NCBI RefSeq assembly: GCF_039962255.1
Contig: NZ_JAMPKY010000010.1
Coordinates: 230,160 to 294,159, forward strand
DNA length: 64,000 bases
DNA from: Leptolyngbya subtilissima AS-A7
GTDB lineage: Bacteria; Cyanobacteriota; Cyanobacteriia; Phormidesmidales; Phormidesmidaceae
Direction: 5' to 3'
The notes below the pieces were generated by a model that was not told the DNA's origin, ran no database searches, and saw nothing but the letters and a program-made list of their open reading frames with translations. The translations under genes were made by a program, and so were the position numbers. Position 1 is the stretch's first letter. Every line of letters begins with the position of its first letter. Below are positions 10,194-18,709 of this stretch, in pieces.

Positions 10194-10973
10194 TTAAAAC
10201 TGACGGCGCGAGAAAATTAGGATTGATACTGACAGCAGTAGCGCTGTGTAAAGTAAGCCGTAGAGGGCATGGCCAAAAAGCTCTGGAGGGGTGGGCAATA
10301 GTTCTATGCCGTAGGCGGCGGCATTGCGCAGGTTGAGGCGTTCTAGGTCGGGCAGCACCAGGTATAGGACGTTGGTGAGCCGCTGCACTGCTGGGGTTTC
10401 GCTGAGTTTGCCAAAGGCTACCAAGTCCTGGCTCAGGTGGCCCATCAAATACACCGCAAAGGTGAGCATTGTGGCCAGTAGCGAACTGGTGAATACTCCA
10501 AATACGATGGCTACGGCCACCAGCAGCGCCGCTTCCAAAGTTGTAAAGAGCAGCGCTAGCACCAGGCTCCCCAACGAAAAGGGCACGCCGCTAGCGGCCA
10601 ACACCAGCACAAAAATCGCTCCGAGGGCCGCGATCAGCACCGCCAGCACCGCCGTGAGGCCCAAATGCTTGCCCACGATAAACTCGGCTCGACTGACGGG
10701 CTTGGCAATCAGTACCAGCACCGTGCGCTTTTCGATTTCTTTGTTGATGAGCCCAGTGCCCACAAACACAGCCACCACCACGCTCAGCAGGTGAATGCTC
10801 GCCAGACCCAGGTCCATCAAAATTTTGTTTTCGGCCCCAGCAGAAATGTCGGGCAGCAGCACCCGAGCGATCACTAGCAACAGGGCGAACAGGGCCACCA
10901 GGTACAGAATGCGATCGCGAATTACCTCTAAAAACACGGTGCGGGCAATGACCCCTATCCGCGATAGCACCAT
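10194..10973 (-). CDS. fraE: FraE: ABC-2 type permease of the fraCDE operon
   Basis: 259 residues from the ATG at 10973. An in-frame TTG at 11000 would add nine residues and cannot be excluded. About six membrane segments and the family opening IGVIARTVFLEVIRDRILYLV place it in the NosY-like ABC-2 permeases. The upstream genes match FraC and FraD, the same order as the Anabaena operon. There FraE is needed for filament integrity and cell-cell communication, though its transported substrate is unknown. Only about 30 bp separate it from fraD. No ATPase gene is adjacent. Confidence 0.78.
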   Translation of the reverse strand: MVLSRIGVIARTVFLEVIRDRILYLVALFALLLVIARVLLPDISAGAENKILMDLGLASIHLLSVVVAVFVGTGLINKEIEKRTVLVLIAKPVSRAEFIVGKHLGLTAVLAVLIAALGAIFVLVLAASGVPFSLGSLVLALLFTTLEAALLVAVAIVFGVFTSSLLATMLTFAVYLMGHLSQDLVAFGKLSETPAVQRLTNVLYLVLPDLERLNLRNAAAYGIELLPTPPELFGHALYGLLYTALLLSVSILIFSRRQF

Positions 10974-11002
10974 TGGCTTAACCACTTCTGTACCTCTCAA
11001 AA

Positions 11003-12025
11003 TTAGCCTTGCTGTTGTGTGCCCCTAGGATGCCCAGCCTGCCGCGGCGTTTGCAGGTCGCAGGTGAGGGTAGACCACTGAGTGTTGGTGTACCCGGGCG
11101 TGGCGTTTTCAGTGTCTACTAGGCCGCCTCGGTTGACTGGCATCAGTAAGCAGGTTTTTTCTAGGTAGTAGCCGTTTTGGTTGGCGGCTGGCCCTGACCA
11201 AATTGCCCACAGCTTAAGGGTGTAGCCATCGGCGTTAGACAGGGGCTGAAAATCGAGCCGCCACAGCGAATTTTCTAAGGAGGCGCCGCGACCCATCTGG
11301 GATTGTACCCGCCGTTGCAGAGCCTGACGCTGGCCTTCAAGGTTGAGTAGCCATCGCTCTACAGAGGGCCAGGGCTTGTTGTCGATCTGCTCCCGCAGCA
11401 CTTCTTCGGCAATGGTGAGGTGGGTGACCCCGGCGGGCAGGGCCACCTCCTGGCCCGGAAAGCGGTAGACAAAGGCGCTGTTGTCAACGCTGTCGGCCAC
11501 TAGGCTGGGGTAGTCGCGCACCCAGGATTGAATGCGGAAGTAGAACTGAAACCAGCTGCTAAACAGCAGGCTGAGGCAAAACAGCAGCGCCAACTGCTGG
11601 CGTACCATCGGCGGCGGCGTTTTTAGGTCAAAATCCCAGCTCAATAGACTGGGCACAGCAATTACCGCAAAGGACACTAGGGGCCAGGATACCAGGGCGG
11701 GCTGTAACCAACGCCCGCCCCACGACCCAAACAAAAAGATGCATATAATGGCCCCCGATACCCAGGGGGCAACGGGAATGCCAAAAAATCGGACTTTATT
11801 GGCCTCTAGCGCCCAACCTACCCCCAGGGCTAAGCAGATCCAGCTGATGGTGGCCAGCAGCCCTACAGTAAAGGGTGTAGCTGCCAAAAGGCGCGCTAGC
11901 AGCGACATGAGCCACGAAAACAAGCTCATGTAGATGACGGTTTGCCAGGAAAAGTAGCGCGGCGGCAGCACCGCTTGCCACAGTTCAACCAAGGTCTGAC
12001 GCAAAAAACCGAAAAAACCTACCAT
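11003..12025 (-). CDS. fraD: FraD: septal junction protein
   Basis: 340 residues. About five membrane segments lie within the first 180 residues. The rest is a periplasmic domain with a short helical, coiled-coil-like stretch (LEGQRQALQRRVQSQ, about 226-240). The size and layout match FraD of Anabaena, which forms part of the septal junction plug linking neighbouring cells. The start ATG overlaps the end of fraC by 7 bp, implying translational coupling. The C-terminus is low-complexity (RGTQQQG). The assignment rests on topology, length and operon order rather than on a short diagnostic motif. Confidence 0.75.
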   Translation of the reverse strand: MVGFFGFLRQTLVELWQAVLPPRYFSWQTVIYMSLFSWLMSLLARLLAATPFTVGLLATISWICLALGVGWALEANKVRFFGIPVAPWVSGAIICIFLFGSWGGRWLQPALVSWPLVSFAVIAVPSLLSWDFDLKTPPPMVRQQLALLFCLSLLFSSWFQFYFRIQSWVRDYPSLVADSVDNSAFVYRFPGQEVALPAGVTHLTIAEEVLREQIDNKPWPSVERWLLNLEGQRQALQRRVQSQMGRGASLENSLWRLDFQPLSNADGYTLKLWAIWSGPAANQNGYYLEKTCLLMPVNRGGLVDTENATPGYTNTQWSTLTCDLQTPRQAGHPRGTQQQG

Positions 12026-12612
12026 CCCAGTACTCCGCTCTGGTTGATCAGCAGTAGCAGCACCAAGATGGCGGTAAAGCTAGCGGCGTTGGCCTGGAGC
12101 ATGGCCAACGCCCGAGGCGAGGTGCCGCCCTGTCGTCCTTCAATTTGGGCTCGCCGGGCCCGCTCGTAGCGCTGGCGGCGATCGCCTTCGATCGCCTCTG
12201 GGGTGTTTTCTGCAGGCTTTTGGCCAAGCAGTTGCAGCAGCCAAAGCAGCCCTTGGAGCTTAATCCAGTAGGTGACAAAGAAGGCGGCGATCGCTACCAC
12301 TACCACCACCACCGGCAGCGCGTCGTGCCAGCTGTTGGTGTAAAACCGGTTGAACAGCACGTAGCTAATCACCTGGCTGCGGAGCGCCAAGGGCAGCACC
12401 GCCTCAAGGGCCAAAAACGCAATCCAGCCCAAACTGGTGGCCAGCAGGTTAAGGGTGGCGGCATACTGCATACTGGTGCGGTAGCCCAGGCGTAGCTGCT
12501 GGCGCAGCACCATGGCTTCTAGCACAATGGCCACCATGAGCAGCATGCTCTGCACGGCGATCGCCCGCAGCGGCAAAATGCCAAGTTCTGATAGCAAATT
12601 GTTAATGGGCAT
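12019..12612 (-). CDS. fraC: FraC: filament integrity protein
   Basis: 197 residues from the ATG at 12612. A longer in-frame start 60 bp upstream adds a non-conserved tail and is rejected. The N-terminal region ILPLRAIAVQ, the stretch LRQQLRLGYRTSMQYA and the motif ISYVLFNRFYTN are typical of cyanobacterial FraC. Three or four membrane helices are predicted, including one at the extreme C-terminus. FraC sits at the septum and is needed to keep filaments intact and for molecular exchange between cells. It is the first gene of fraCDE and diverges from the adenosyltransferase gene at 12759. Confidence 0.82.
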   Translation of the reverse strand: MPINNLLSELGILPLRAIAVQSMLLMVAIVLEAMVLRQQLRLGYRTSMQYAATLNLLATSLGWIAFLALEAVLPLALRSQVISYVLFNRFYTNSWHDALPVVVVVVAIAAFFVTYWIKLQGLLWLLQLLGQKPAENTPEAIEGDRRQRYERARRAQIEGRQGGTSPRALAMLQANAASFTAILVLLLLINQSGVLGW

Positions 12613-12758
12613 GGGCGCTGAGGGTGGGTCGCAATCTCGACCCCTGATGGGGGGTTCCCGGTGCACTCTCAAGGGTATAACCTCGGCCCGGCTTTCGCTA
12701 AGATCTTAGATCGGGCCGCTCAAGAATACGCACACCTAGTACGCAATCCGCAACATCC

Positions 12759-13889
12759 ATGGTTAGAACCGGCATCGGCATCCGCACCGCCCAGCAGGGC
12801 AACGAGCGGATCACAGGGCAGATTCACGTCTACGACGGCGAGGGCAAGGGTAAGTCCCAGGTGGCCCTGGGGGTGGTGCTGCGCTCCATTGGCCTGGGCA
12901 TTCAGAATTTTTTGGAGAGCCGGGTGCTGCTGCTGCGGTTTCTGAAAGGACCGGGCCGTACCTACGACGAAGATGCCGCGATTGAGGCGCTCCAGCGAGG
13001 CTTTCCCCATCTGATTGACCAGGTGCGCACCGGGCGGGCCGAGTTTTTTGGCCCCGAGGAGATTACTAAATTCGACAAGCAGGAGGCCCAACGAGGCTGG
13101 GATGTGGCCAAGGGAGCGATCGCCTCGGGCCTCTACTCTGTCGTGGTGCTCGACGAAATCAACCCGGTGCTCGACTTGGGTCTGCTCGATGTCAATGAGG
13201 TGGCCAAAACCCTGCTCAACAAACCCGACCACCTGGAAATCATTGCTACCGGGCGCGGTGCCCCCCAGCCCCTGCTCGACGTAGCCAACCTGCACTCAGA
13301 AATGAAGCCACAACCTCGGCCCGAGGGCATTGAGGGCATTGAGGGCATTGAGATCTACACGGGTTCGGGCAAGGGCAAGTCGACCAGCGCCCTGGGCAAA
13401 GCTCTCCAGGCTATCGGCCGAGGCATCAGCCAAGATCTCTCCCACCGGGTGCTGATTATTCAGTGGCTGAAGGGAGGCAATGGCTATACCGAAGACGCGG
13501 CGATCGCCGCCCTGCGCAAAATTTACCCCAACCTGGTTGACCACCAGCGCTGTGGCCGCGATGCCATTGTCTGGCGCGGACAGCAACAGGAAATTGACTA
13601 TGTAGAAGCCGAAAGGGGGTGGGAAATTGCTCGGACGGCGATCGCCTCAGGTCTCTACAAAACCATCATCCTCGACGAGCTTAACCCCACAGTCGATCTA
13701 GAGTTGTTACCCGAGGAGCCAATTCTCCAGGCGCTGCTACGTAAGCCTCGCGGCACTGAAGTCATTATCACCGGGCGCTGCAAAAATCGCCCCGCCTATT
13801 TTGAGTTGGCTAGTACCCACTCGGAGGTGTTCAACCACAAACACTATGCCGAAAAAGGCATTGATTTGAAGCGCGGCGTCGATTTTTAA
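12759..13889 (+). CDS. cobO: Tandem-domain corrinoid adenosyltransferase (CobO/BtuR type)
   Basis: 376 residues formed by two copies of the CobO/BtuR P-loop domain (about 1-200 and 206-376). The P-loops are GEGKGKSQ in copy 1 and GSGKGKST in copy 2. Both copies carry the VVLDEINP / IILDELNP Walker B stretch and a terminal TGR motif. The family transfers adenosyl from ATP to cob(I)alamin. Single-domain enzymes are about 190 residues, so this is a duplication-fusion. Copy 1 has Gln at the last P-loop position, where Thr/Ser normally binds Mg, so it may be catalytically weak. The linker contains three GIE repeats. It starts 147 bp from divergent fraC. Confidence 0.85.
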   Translation: MVRTGIGIRTAQQGNERITGQIHVYDGEGKGKSQVALGVVLRSIGLGIQNFLESRVLLLRFLKGPGRTYDEDAAIEALQRGFPHLIDQVRTGRAEFFGPEEITKFDKQEAQRGWDVAKGAIASGLYSVVVLDEINPVLDLGLLDVNEVAKTLLNKPDHLEIIATGRGAPQPLLDVANLHSEMKPQPRPEGIEGIEGIEIYTGSGKGKSTSALGKALQAIGRGISQDLSHRVLIIQWLKGGNGYTEDAAIAALRKIYPNLVDHQRCGRDAIVWRGQQQEIDYVEAERGWEIARTAIASGLYKTIILDELNPTVDLELLPEEPILQALLRKPRGTEVIITGRCKNRPAYFELASTHSEVFNHKHYAEKGIDLKRGVDF

Positions 13890-13949
13890 AGAAGTTTATT
13901 TCCATCAAGACTCAAGGAAGAAATAAAGCAGAAATTCGCAATTTAGAGC

Positions 13950-13991
13950 ACAAAACACTGATCAAAGTCACCGCTTCAATCAGTGTTTTGT
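13950..13991. terminator. Bidirectional terminator hairpin
   Basis: 13-bp perfect stem (ACAAAACACTGAT 13950-13962 with 13979-13991), lying between convergent genes. The A-run and T-run inside the stem serve either strand. Confidence 0.7.
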
Positions 13992-14079
13992 CATTCTAGA
14001 ATTTAGTTGAGATCACCTCATAATCTGGGGTAACGCAACTACATAATCTATTAGTCTGCTCTAGGACAGCTAACCGTTT

Positions 14080-14790
14080 CTACTCAACCCAGTTACGGCT
14101 ACGATGGGCGGCTAAACGCTCCTCGTAGGAGCGAAGCAAGCCATGGTTGTCTTCGTCGCTCAATCCATAGAAGCCAGTTTCTTGGTCGTAAATATTGGCA
14201 CTGTGGTTAGGGCTGCCAGGACGGTTTTCTGTCAGCGTGCCCGCAGGAGCGCCGATCGGACCCATACGCCGTAGGTCTCCTGCTACGGAGTCATTGCGGG
14301 TAGCCGTCGCGCTAGCCATGTTGCCGATGGGGGGCATGCGTCGCAAATCGCCAGCACGAGAGTCGTTTTGAGCCTCAGTGGAGTAGGTGGTGTTGCCTAG
14401 AAATTGACGACTAGAACGCCCTTGAGCAATCGGTTGATAAATTCCTCTAACGCGCTCTTCGTAATGCTCGTCTACCACCATATCGTCGTTATATTCTGGC
14501 AGATGCTCGACCTGGGCTTTGGTCAGGCCATCGACGTAGATACGGGTATTGTCATAGTCAAACCGGACTAAGCCAACGGGCAGCAGGACAGTTTTTCCAA
14601 AAATCCACGGCCCGGTATCAATTACCAAGTAGCGAAAATGACCAGAATCATCAACTAACAAATCTTTTGCAGAACCTACTTTGTCTTCGCTTTGGGCGTA
14701 GACAGTGTAAGAACTGATTTTATCCATTTGGCCGTCAGCAAGAGTCTCACGGTAATTAGGATAATAGTCTTTAAGCCGATGTAAAGGCAT
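14080..14790 (-). CDS. PRC-barrel domain protein
   Basis: 236 residues. The N-terminal 100 residues form a PRC-barrel: KISSYTVYAQSEDKVGSAKDL, then FRYLVIDTGPW and KTVLLPVGLV. The rest is a polar tail with a near-repeated element DSRAGDLRRMPPIGN / DSVAGDLRRMGPIGA (about residues 145-185). AAAGGAGG stands about 7 bases before the ATG, an unusually good site for this genome. PRC-barrel proteins of this kind are common in cyanobacteria and often stress-linked. No reaction is known. The tail repeat may be a protein-binding element. Confidence 0.85.
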   Translation of the reverse strand: MPLHRLKDYYPNYRETLADGQMDKISSYTVYAQSEDKVGSAKDLLVDDSGHFRYLVIDTGPWIFGKTVLLPVGLVRFDYDNTRIYVDGLTKAQVEHLPEYNDDMVVDEHYEERVRGIYQPIAQGRSSRQFLGNTTYSTEAQNDSRAGDLRRMPPIGNMASATATRNDSVAGDLRRMGPIGAPAGTLTENRPGSPNHSANIYDQETGFYGLSDEDNHGLLRSYEERLAAHRSRNWVE

Positions 14791-14902
14791 TCTAACGCCT
14801 CCTTTAATTCGTCTTACTCAAAAACTAACGAAAGTAATCTTCCTCCCCATCGCTCAATAGGGGGAGGGCTACAACCCCAGTAGGCATACATTAAGGGAAC
14901 GG

Positions 14903-17188
14903 GTGGACATAGGCATGATGCAGGCTGAACCGACAATTGTGATGGATGTGGTGCTGGTGGGTGGGGGCCACACCCATGCCTTAGTGCTGCGGCAGTGGGG
15001 CATGGCTCCACTGCCGGGGGTGCGGCTGACGTTGCTGACCGATCTAGTTGATACGCCCTACTCGGGCATGTTGCCTAGCTATGTGGCTGGGCGCTATAGC
15101 TTCGACGAGGCTCACATTGACCTGCGGCCGCTGACTCGTTTTGCCCAGTGCCGCCTAGTAGTCGATCGCGCTGTGGGGCTTGACTTAGCCCAGCAGCGAG
15201 TGCTGTGTGCCAACCATCCGCCCCTGGCTTACGATGTGCTGTCTGTTGATACAGGCAGCACCCCCGCGACGTTATCAGTGCCGGGGGCAGCGGAATATGC
15301 TATTGCCGCCAAGCCAGTGCCTGCTCTGCTGCGCCAGTGGCAACAGCTAGTTGAAAATGTCGCAGCAAATCCTCAAGAACCAGTCTCCCTGGCGGTGGTA
15401 GGTGGGGGCGTTGGGGGTGTGGAGCTGGCTATCGGCATACACGAACGGCTTGTGAACCTACTAGACACCTTGGGCCAACCGGCGGCTAACCTGGCGCTGC
15501 ACCTATTCCACCGGGGCGACGAACTGGCCCCCGAGCGCAATCGGTGGACGCGCCGCCGATTGGAGCGGGTGTTGCGCGATCGCGGCATTCACCTCCACCT
15601 CAGCGAAGCAGTCAAGGAAATTTGCCTGGATGAAGGCAGCGGTCAGCGGGTGGTGAGGGGCTCGTCGGGGCTGGCAGTAAAGTGCGATCGCGTTTTCTGG
15701 GTCACCAGTGCCAGTGCCCCCGCCTGGCTGCAAGAGTCTGGCCTATCCCTCACTGACGAGGGCTTTATTCAGATAGGTGATACCCTGCAAACCCTCTCCC
15801 ACCCCAACGTCTTTGCCGCTGGGGATGTAGCCACTATGGCGCGTCACCCCCGCCCCAAAGCCGGGGTATTTGCCGTGCGCCAGGGACCGCCGCTAGCCCA
15901 TAACCTGCGCTGCTTTGTACAGGGTCAGCTGCTCAAACCCTTTCGCCCCCAGCACCAGTTTCTCAGCCTGATCGAAACCGGCAACGGCAAAGCTATTGCC
16001 GACCGGGGTCCTTTCGCGATCGAGTCTCCCCTGGCCCACCGTTGGAAAGACCACATCGATCGCAAGTTCATGGACCGCTTCCGCAACCTACCGGTTGGGG
16101 GAATGGCTCAAGCTGCGGTTAAAGCGCCTACCGTTCCCCCCTCGCCCCCCTGTGCGGGCTGTGGCTCTAAGGTGGGCAGCACTGCCCTGGCCGAAGCCCT
16201 TCGCCGGGTGCGCCAAGACTTTCCTGAAGTCGCCAGCGAGGCCGTCTTGATTGGCCTGAATGCCCCCGATGACGCGGCTGTAGTTACCGTGCCGCCGGGG
16301 CAGGTTATGGTGCAGACCGTCGATTACTTCACCGCGCTAATAGACGACCCATTTACCTTTGCCCAGATCTGCCTCAAGCATTGCCTTGGAGATCTTTACG
16401 CTATGGGTGCCCAACCCCACACGGTACTGGCCCTAGTGCAGGTGCCCTACGCCACCCCAACCAAACAGGCTGAAATGCTCTACCAAATCTTAGCCGGCAC
16501 CTTCAAAGGCCTGCTGGCCGCCAATGCCCCGCTGGTGGGCGGCCACACCGTTGTTGGGCCTCAACTGGCCCTAGGCTTTGCCTGCAACGGCATCGCCAAC
16601 CCTAACGCCCTGCTGCGCAAAGGTGGCATGCAGCCCGGTGACGCCCTAATTCTCACTCAGCCCTTGGGGACCGGGACGTTGTTCGCGGCCGATATGCAGG
16701 GCAAAGCTAAGGGGAGGTGGATTGAGGATGCGATCGCCCACATGCTCACCCCCAACCAGGCTGCTGCCAATATCTTTCGCACCCACGGAGCCACTGCCTG
16801 CACCGATGTCACTGGATTTGGCCTCGCCGGACACCTGCTCGAAATGGTGCGAGCCTCGGGTGTTGCCGCTGCTCTAACCCTTGATGCTCTGCCGGTGCTG
16901 CCTGGTGCGATCGAAATGCTAAATGCGGGCCTCTTCAGCAGCCTCCACCCCCAAAACCTCCAAGCTACGGATTTTGTCGATCAAACCTGGAGCAACCACC
17001 CGCTCTATCCCCTGCTGTTCGATCCCCAAACTGCCGGGGGGCTCTTAGCAGCCGTGCCAAATGCTGCTGCCCACAGCTGCCTAGCCGAACTACACCGACA
17101 GGGCTATAAAACCGCTGCGGTGGTGGGTCGCGTGACACCCGCCGCTGATACTGCCCATGCCCTATTGCTGAACCTTGAAGAAGGGTGA
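14903..17188 (+). CDS. selD: Flavoprotein-selenophosphate synthetase fusion (SelD)
   Basis: About 761 residues in two modules. Residues 1-375 are an NDH-2-like FAD/NAD(P) oxidoreductase, with GGGHTH at 20-25, a second GGGVGGVE at 167-174 and the FAD motif AAGDVA at 305-310. Residues 405-761 are selenide,water dikinase, which makes selenophosphate from selenide and ATP. Cys420 and Lys423 in CAGCGSK correspond to catalytic Cys17 and Lys20 of E. coli SelD. This fusion is known in cyanobacteria. The flavoprotein may supply reduced selenium (inference). The start may be GTG 14903 (AAGGGA 4 bases upstream) or ATG 14915. No selA, selB or tRNA-Sec is in the window. Confidence 0.9.
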   Translation: MDIGMMQAEPTIVMDVVLVGGGHTHALVLRQWGMAPLPGVRLTLLTDLVDTPYSGMLPSYVAGRYSFDEAHIDLRPLTRFAQCRLVVDRAVGLDLAQQRVLCANHPPLAYDVLSVDTGSTPATLSVPGAAEYAIAAKPVPALLRQWQQLVENVAANPQEPVSLAVVGGGVGGVELAIGIHERLVNLLDTLGQPAANLALHLFHRGDELAPERNRWTRRRLERVLRDRGIHLHLSEAVKEICLDEGSGQRVVRGSSGLAVKCDRVFWVTSASAPAWLQESGLSLTDEGFIQIGDTLQTLSHPNVFAAGDVATMARHPRPKAGVFAVRQGPPLAHNLRCFVQGQLLKPFRPQHQFLSLIETGNGKAIADRGPFAIESPLAHRWKDHIDRKFMDRFRNLPVGGMAQAAVKAPTVPPSPPCAGCGSKVGSTALAEALRRVRQDFPEVASEAVLIGLNAPDDAAVVTVPPGQVMVQTVDYFTALIDDPFTFAQICLKHCLGDLYAMGAQPHTVLALVQVPYATPTKQAEMLYQILAGTFKGLLAANAPLVGGHTVVGPQLALGFACNGIANPNALLRKGGMQPGDALILTQPLGTGTLFAADMQGKAKGRWIEDAIAHMLTPNQAAANIFRTHGATACTDVTGFGLAGHLLEMVRASGVAAALTLDALPVLPGAIEMLNAGLFSSLHPQNLQATDFVDQTWSNHPLYPLLFDPQTAGGLLAAVPNAAAHSCLAELHRQGYKTAAVVGRVTPAADTAHALLLNLEEG

Positions 17189-17197
17189 TTTTAGAGT

Positions 17198-17237
17198 GAA
17201 GCGGCACTGCCTAAGTGGTCTTAAACAATGCCGCTTC
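17198..17237. terminator. Hairpin between convergent selD and GGCT-like gene
   Basis: 9-bp stem GAAGCGGCA/TGCCGCTTC (17198-17206, 17229-17237) with a long loop and no clear T-run. A probable but weak terminator. Confidence 0.45.
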
Positions 17238-17268
17238 CAAAGATTTAGTCTAGAAATCTCGGGTTGAC

Positions 17269-17676
17269 CTAGGCTTCTGCTGCCTTATAGGCCGTCCAAC
17301 CACCGTGGGCCGAGATATCGGGCCAACCGTGCTCGTCGATCAGTGCTTTGGGGTAGAGAAACGCGATCGCCGTCCCCCCATCCGCCAGCTGCACCTCGTG
17401 GGGATACATGTGCGGCGGCTCATTGTCTTTCAAATAGGCGTACTGCTCTGGGGTCATCGCGTACAGCTCACCGGGGATCGAAATCCCCCCCGTCTCAACC
17501 TCGTAAATGCCTGGGTGCCAGCCATCCTTCACCGCGTGCAGCCGATAGATGGGAGCCGTTGCCGCTGCTCCAAGAAAGTCTGCATCCTGGAGGTTTTGGT
17601 TGTCGGGCTGACCGCGCAGGGCCGAGCCACAAATAAAGACCGTAACGTTTTCGGTATTGTCAGTCATGGCGAGCAT
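17269..17676 (-). CDS. Gamma-glutamylcyclotransferase-like protein (AIG2 / allophanate hydrolase-related fold)
   Basis: 135 residues. It opens with the fold's loop VFICGSALRGQ and has a conserved GIYEVETGGISIPGELYAM segment, in which the Glu preceding LYAM occupies the usual acid position. It ends FLYPK followed by a Trp-rich tail. The fold covers gamma-glutamyl cyclotransferases and the C-terminal domain of allophanate hydrolases. The last is the closest in pattern. The exact substrate is unknown. Start may be ATG 17676 or ATG 17667. It is convergent with selD, so a selenium-metabolism link is not implied. Confidence 0.72.
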   Translation of the reverse strand: MLAMTDNTENVTVFICGSALRGQPDNQNLQDADFLGAAATAPIYRLHAVKDGWHPGIYEVETGGISIPGELYAMTPEQYAYLKDNEPPHMYPHEVQLADGGTAIAFLYPKALIDEHGWPDISAHGGWTAYKAAEA

Positions 17677-17774
17677 TCCAGTGCCAGAGAGAGCGTAAAA
17701 AGGTTTTCAAGTTATCACCTTAGAGGATCACGCCACCCCAACACAGTTTGTTGTATACAGTCCACCACCGTTGA

Positions 17775-18374
17775 CTAGACCAATCGGCCGTTGGGCTCTA
17801 GCAGCGCCAGCGTAAACGTCGGTGGCTCAATCACCAGCAGGGTTTCATCGCCGCGACGGGCTAGTTTCGCGGCAATGTCGAGCACCTTCGCCGCATCGGT
17901 ATCTTGCTTAAAAAAGCTGTAGTAGCGATCGTTGTGGGTAAGCGCCATCAGCGGTTTAGTCACGTCGGGCACCTGCAACCGACAGGTTTGATAGGTGGTT
18001 TCGTCCGTCACTACTAGGCAGGCTTGAGGCCCGAACACTGGGCGAATCGTGTAGCCCGGCTTTCTAGCTGGGGCGGCGTAGACAGCCTGAGGCTCGTGGG
18101 CCCACACAGCGTAGCCCTGCCGAGTTTGTGTAATTGCCGCCGTATAGTCTCGCTTCCCTAGGCGGGCTACCACATTTAAAGCCTTGCGAGCCTCAGGCAC
18201 AATCTTGAGAAAACTGTAGAACTGGTTGTCGACATAGATCGCTGACAGCCGATGGTCGATATCGGGCACCCGAACATGGCAGGGGGTGTACAGGTCGCGG
18301 TCAAACAGCAGCTTACAGGCCATGGCCGGGGCGGGGGCCAGAGAAACCTGATCGAGGCGAGGGGAAACGCTCAT
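17775..18374 (-). CDS. Hypothetical protein with internal duplication
   Basis: 199 residues from the ATG at 18374. An extra 26 residues upstream are in frame but look non-coding. The protein is two similar halves. The first reads CHVRVPDIDHRLSAIYVDNQFYSFLKI, then ARKALNVVARLGKR. The second reads CRLQVPDVTKPLMALTHNDRYYSFFKQ, then AAKVLDIAAKLARR. Each half therefore has a strand-rich part with a YYSF-like core followed by a helix. I do not recognise a named family. It looks soluble and cytoplasmic. Confidence 0.7.
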   Translation of the reverse strand: MSVSPRLDQVSLAPAPAMACKLLFDRDLYTPCHVRVPDIDHRLSAIYVDNQFYSFLKIVPEARKALNVVARLGKRDYTAAITQTRQGYAVWAHEPQAVYAAPARKPGYTIRPVFGPQACLVVTDETTYQTCRLQVPDVTKPLMALTHNDRYYSFFKQDTDAAKVLDIAAKLARRGDETLLVIEPPTFTLALLEPNGRLV

Positions 18375-18709
18375 AGGGCAGTAGAAGTTGCAGTGGGTGG
18401 GGCCGTTACTGGAGATTGCCCCCAGTAACACAGTAGGTTTACTCAATAGCATGGGGGATGGTCAGTATTTTCCCAATGTTGAAATAACGGAGGTTTGTCC
18501 GATTAAAAAGAGCATCGACCGGGGAAAATACGGACGCTTTCTGCGATTTGCAACAAAATGCAACACAAAATGGCGACGGTGGCAGTGGCGCGATCGCGCG
18601 TCAGGGCAGAATACTCCACCGTTGGTAAGCCATGCCGGGCTAGGGTTTGGCAATTCCTGATATGGTGAAGGACTGAACCATTGCCCCTTCTGAGTACGTT
18701 GACCACGCC
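18375..18709. other. Divergent intergenic region upstream of chlD
   Basis: About 335 bp holding the promoters of the duplicated-domain gene and chlD. No gene or strong hairpin was recognised. Confidence 0.45.

Noticed and set aside
13323..13349. Three tandem 9-bp units considered as a CRISPR-like or regulatory repeat
   Set aside because: They are in frame within the adenosyltransferase linker and have no spacers; treated as a coding microsatellite.
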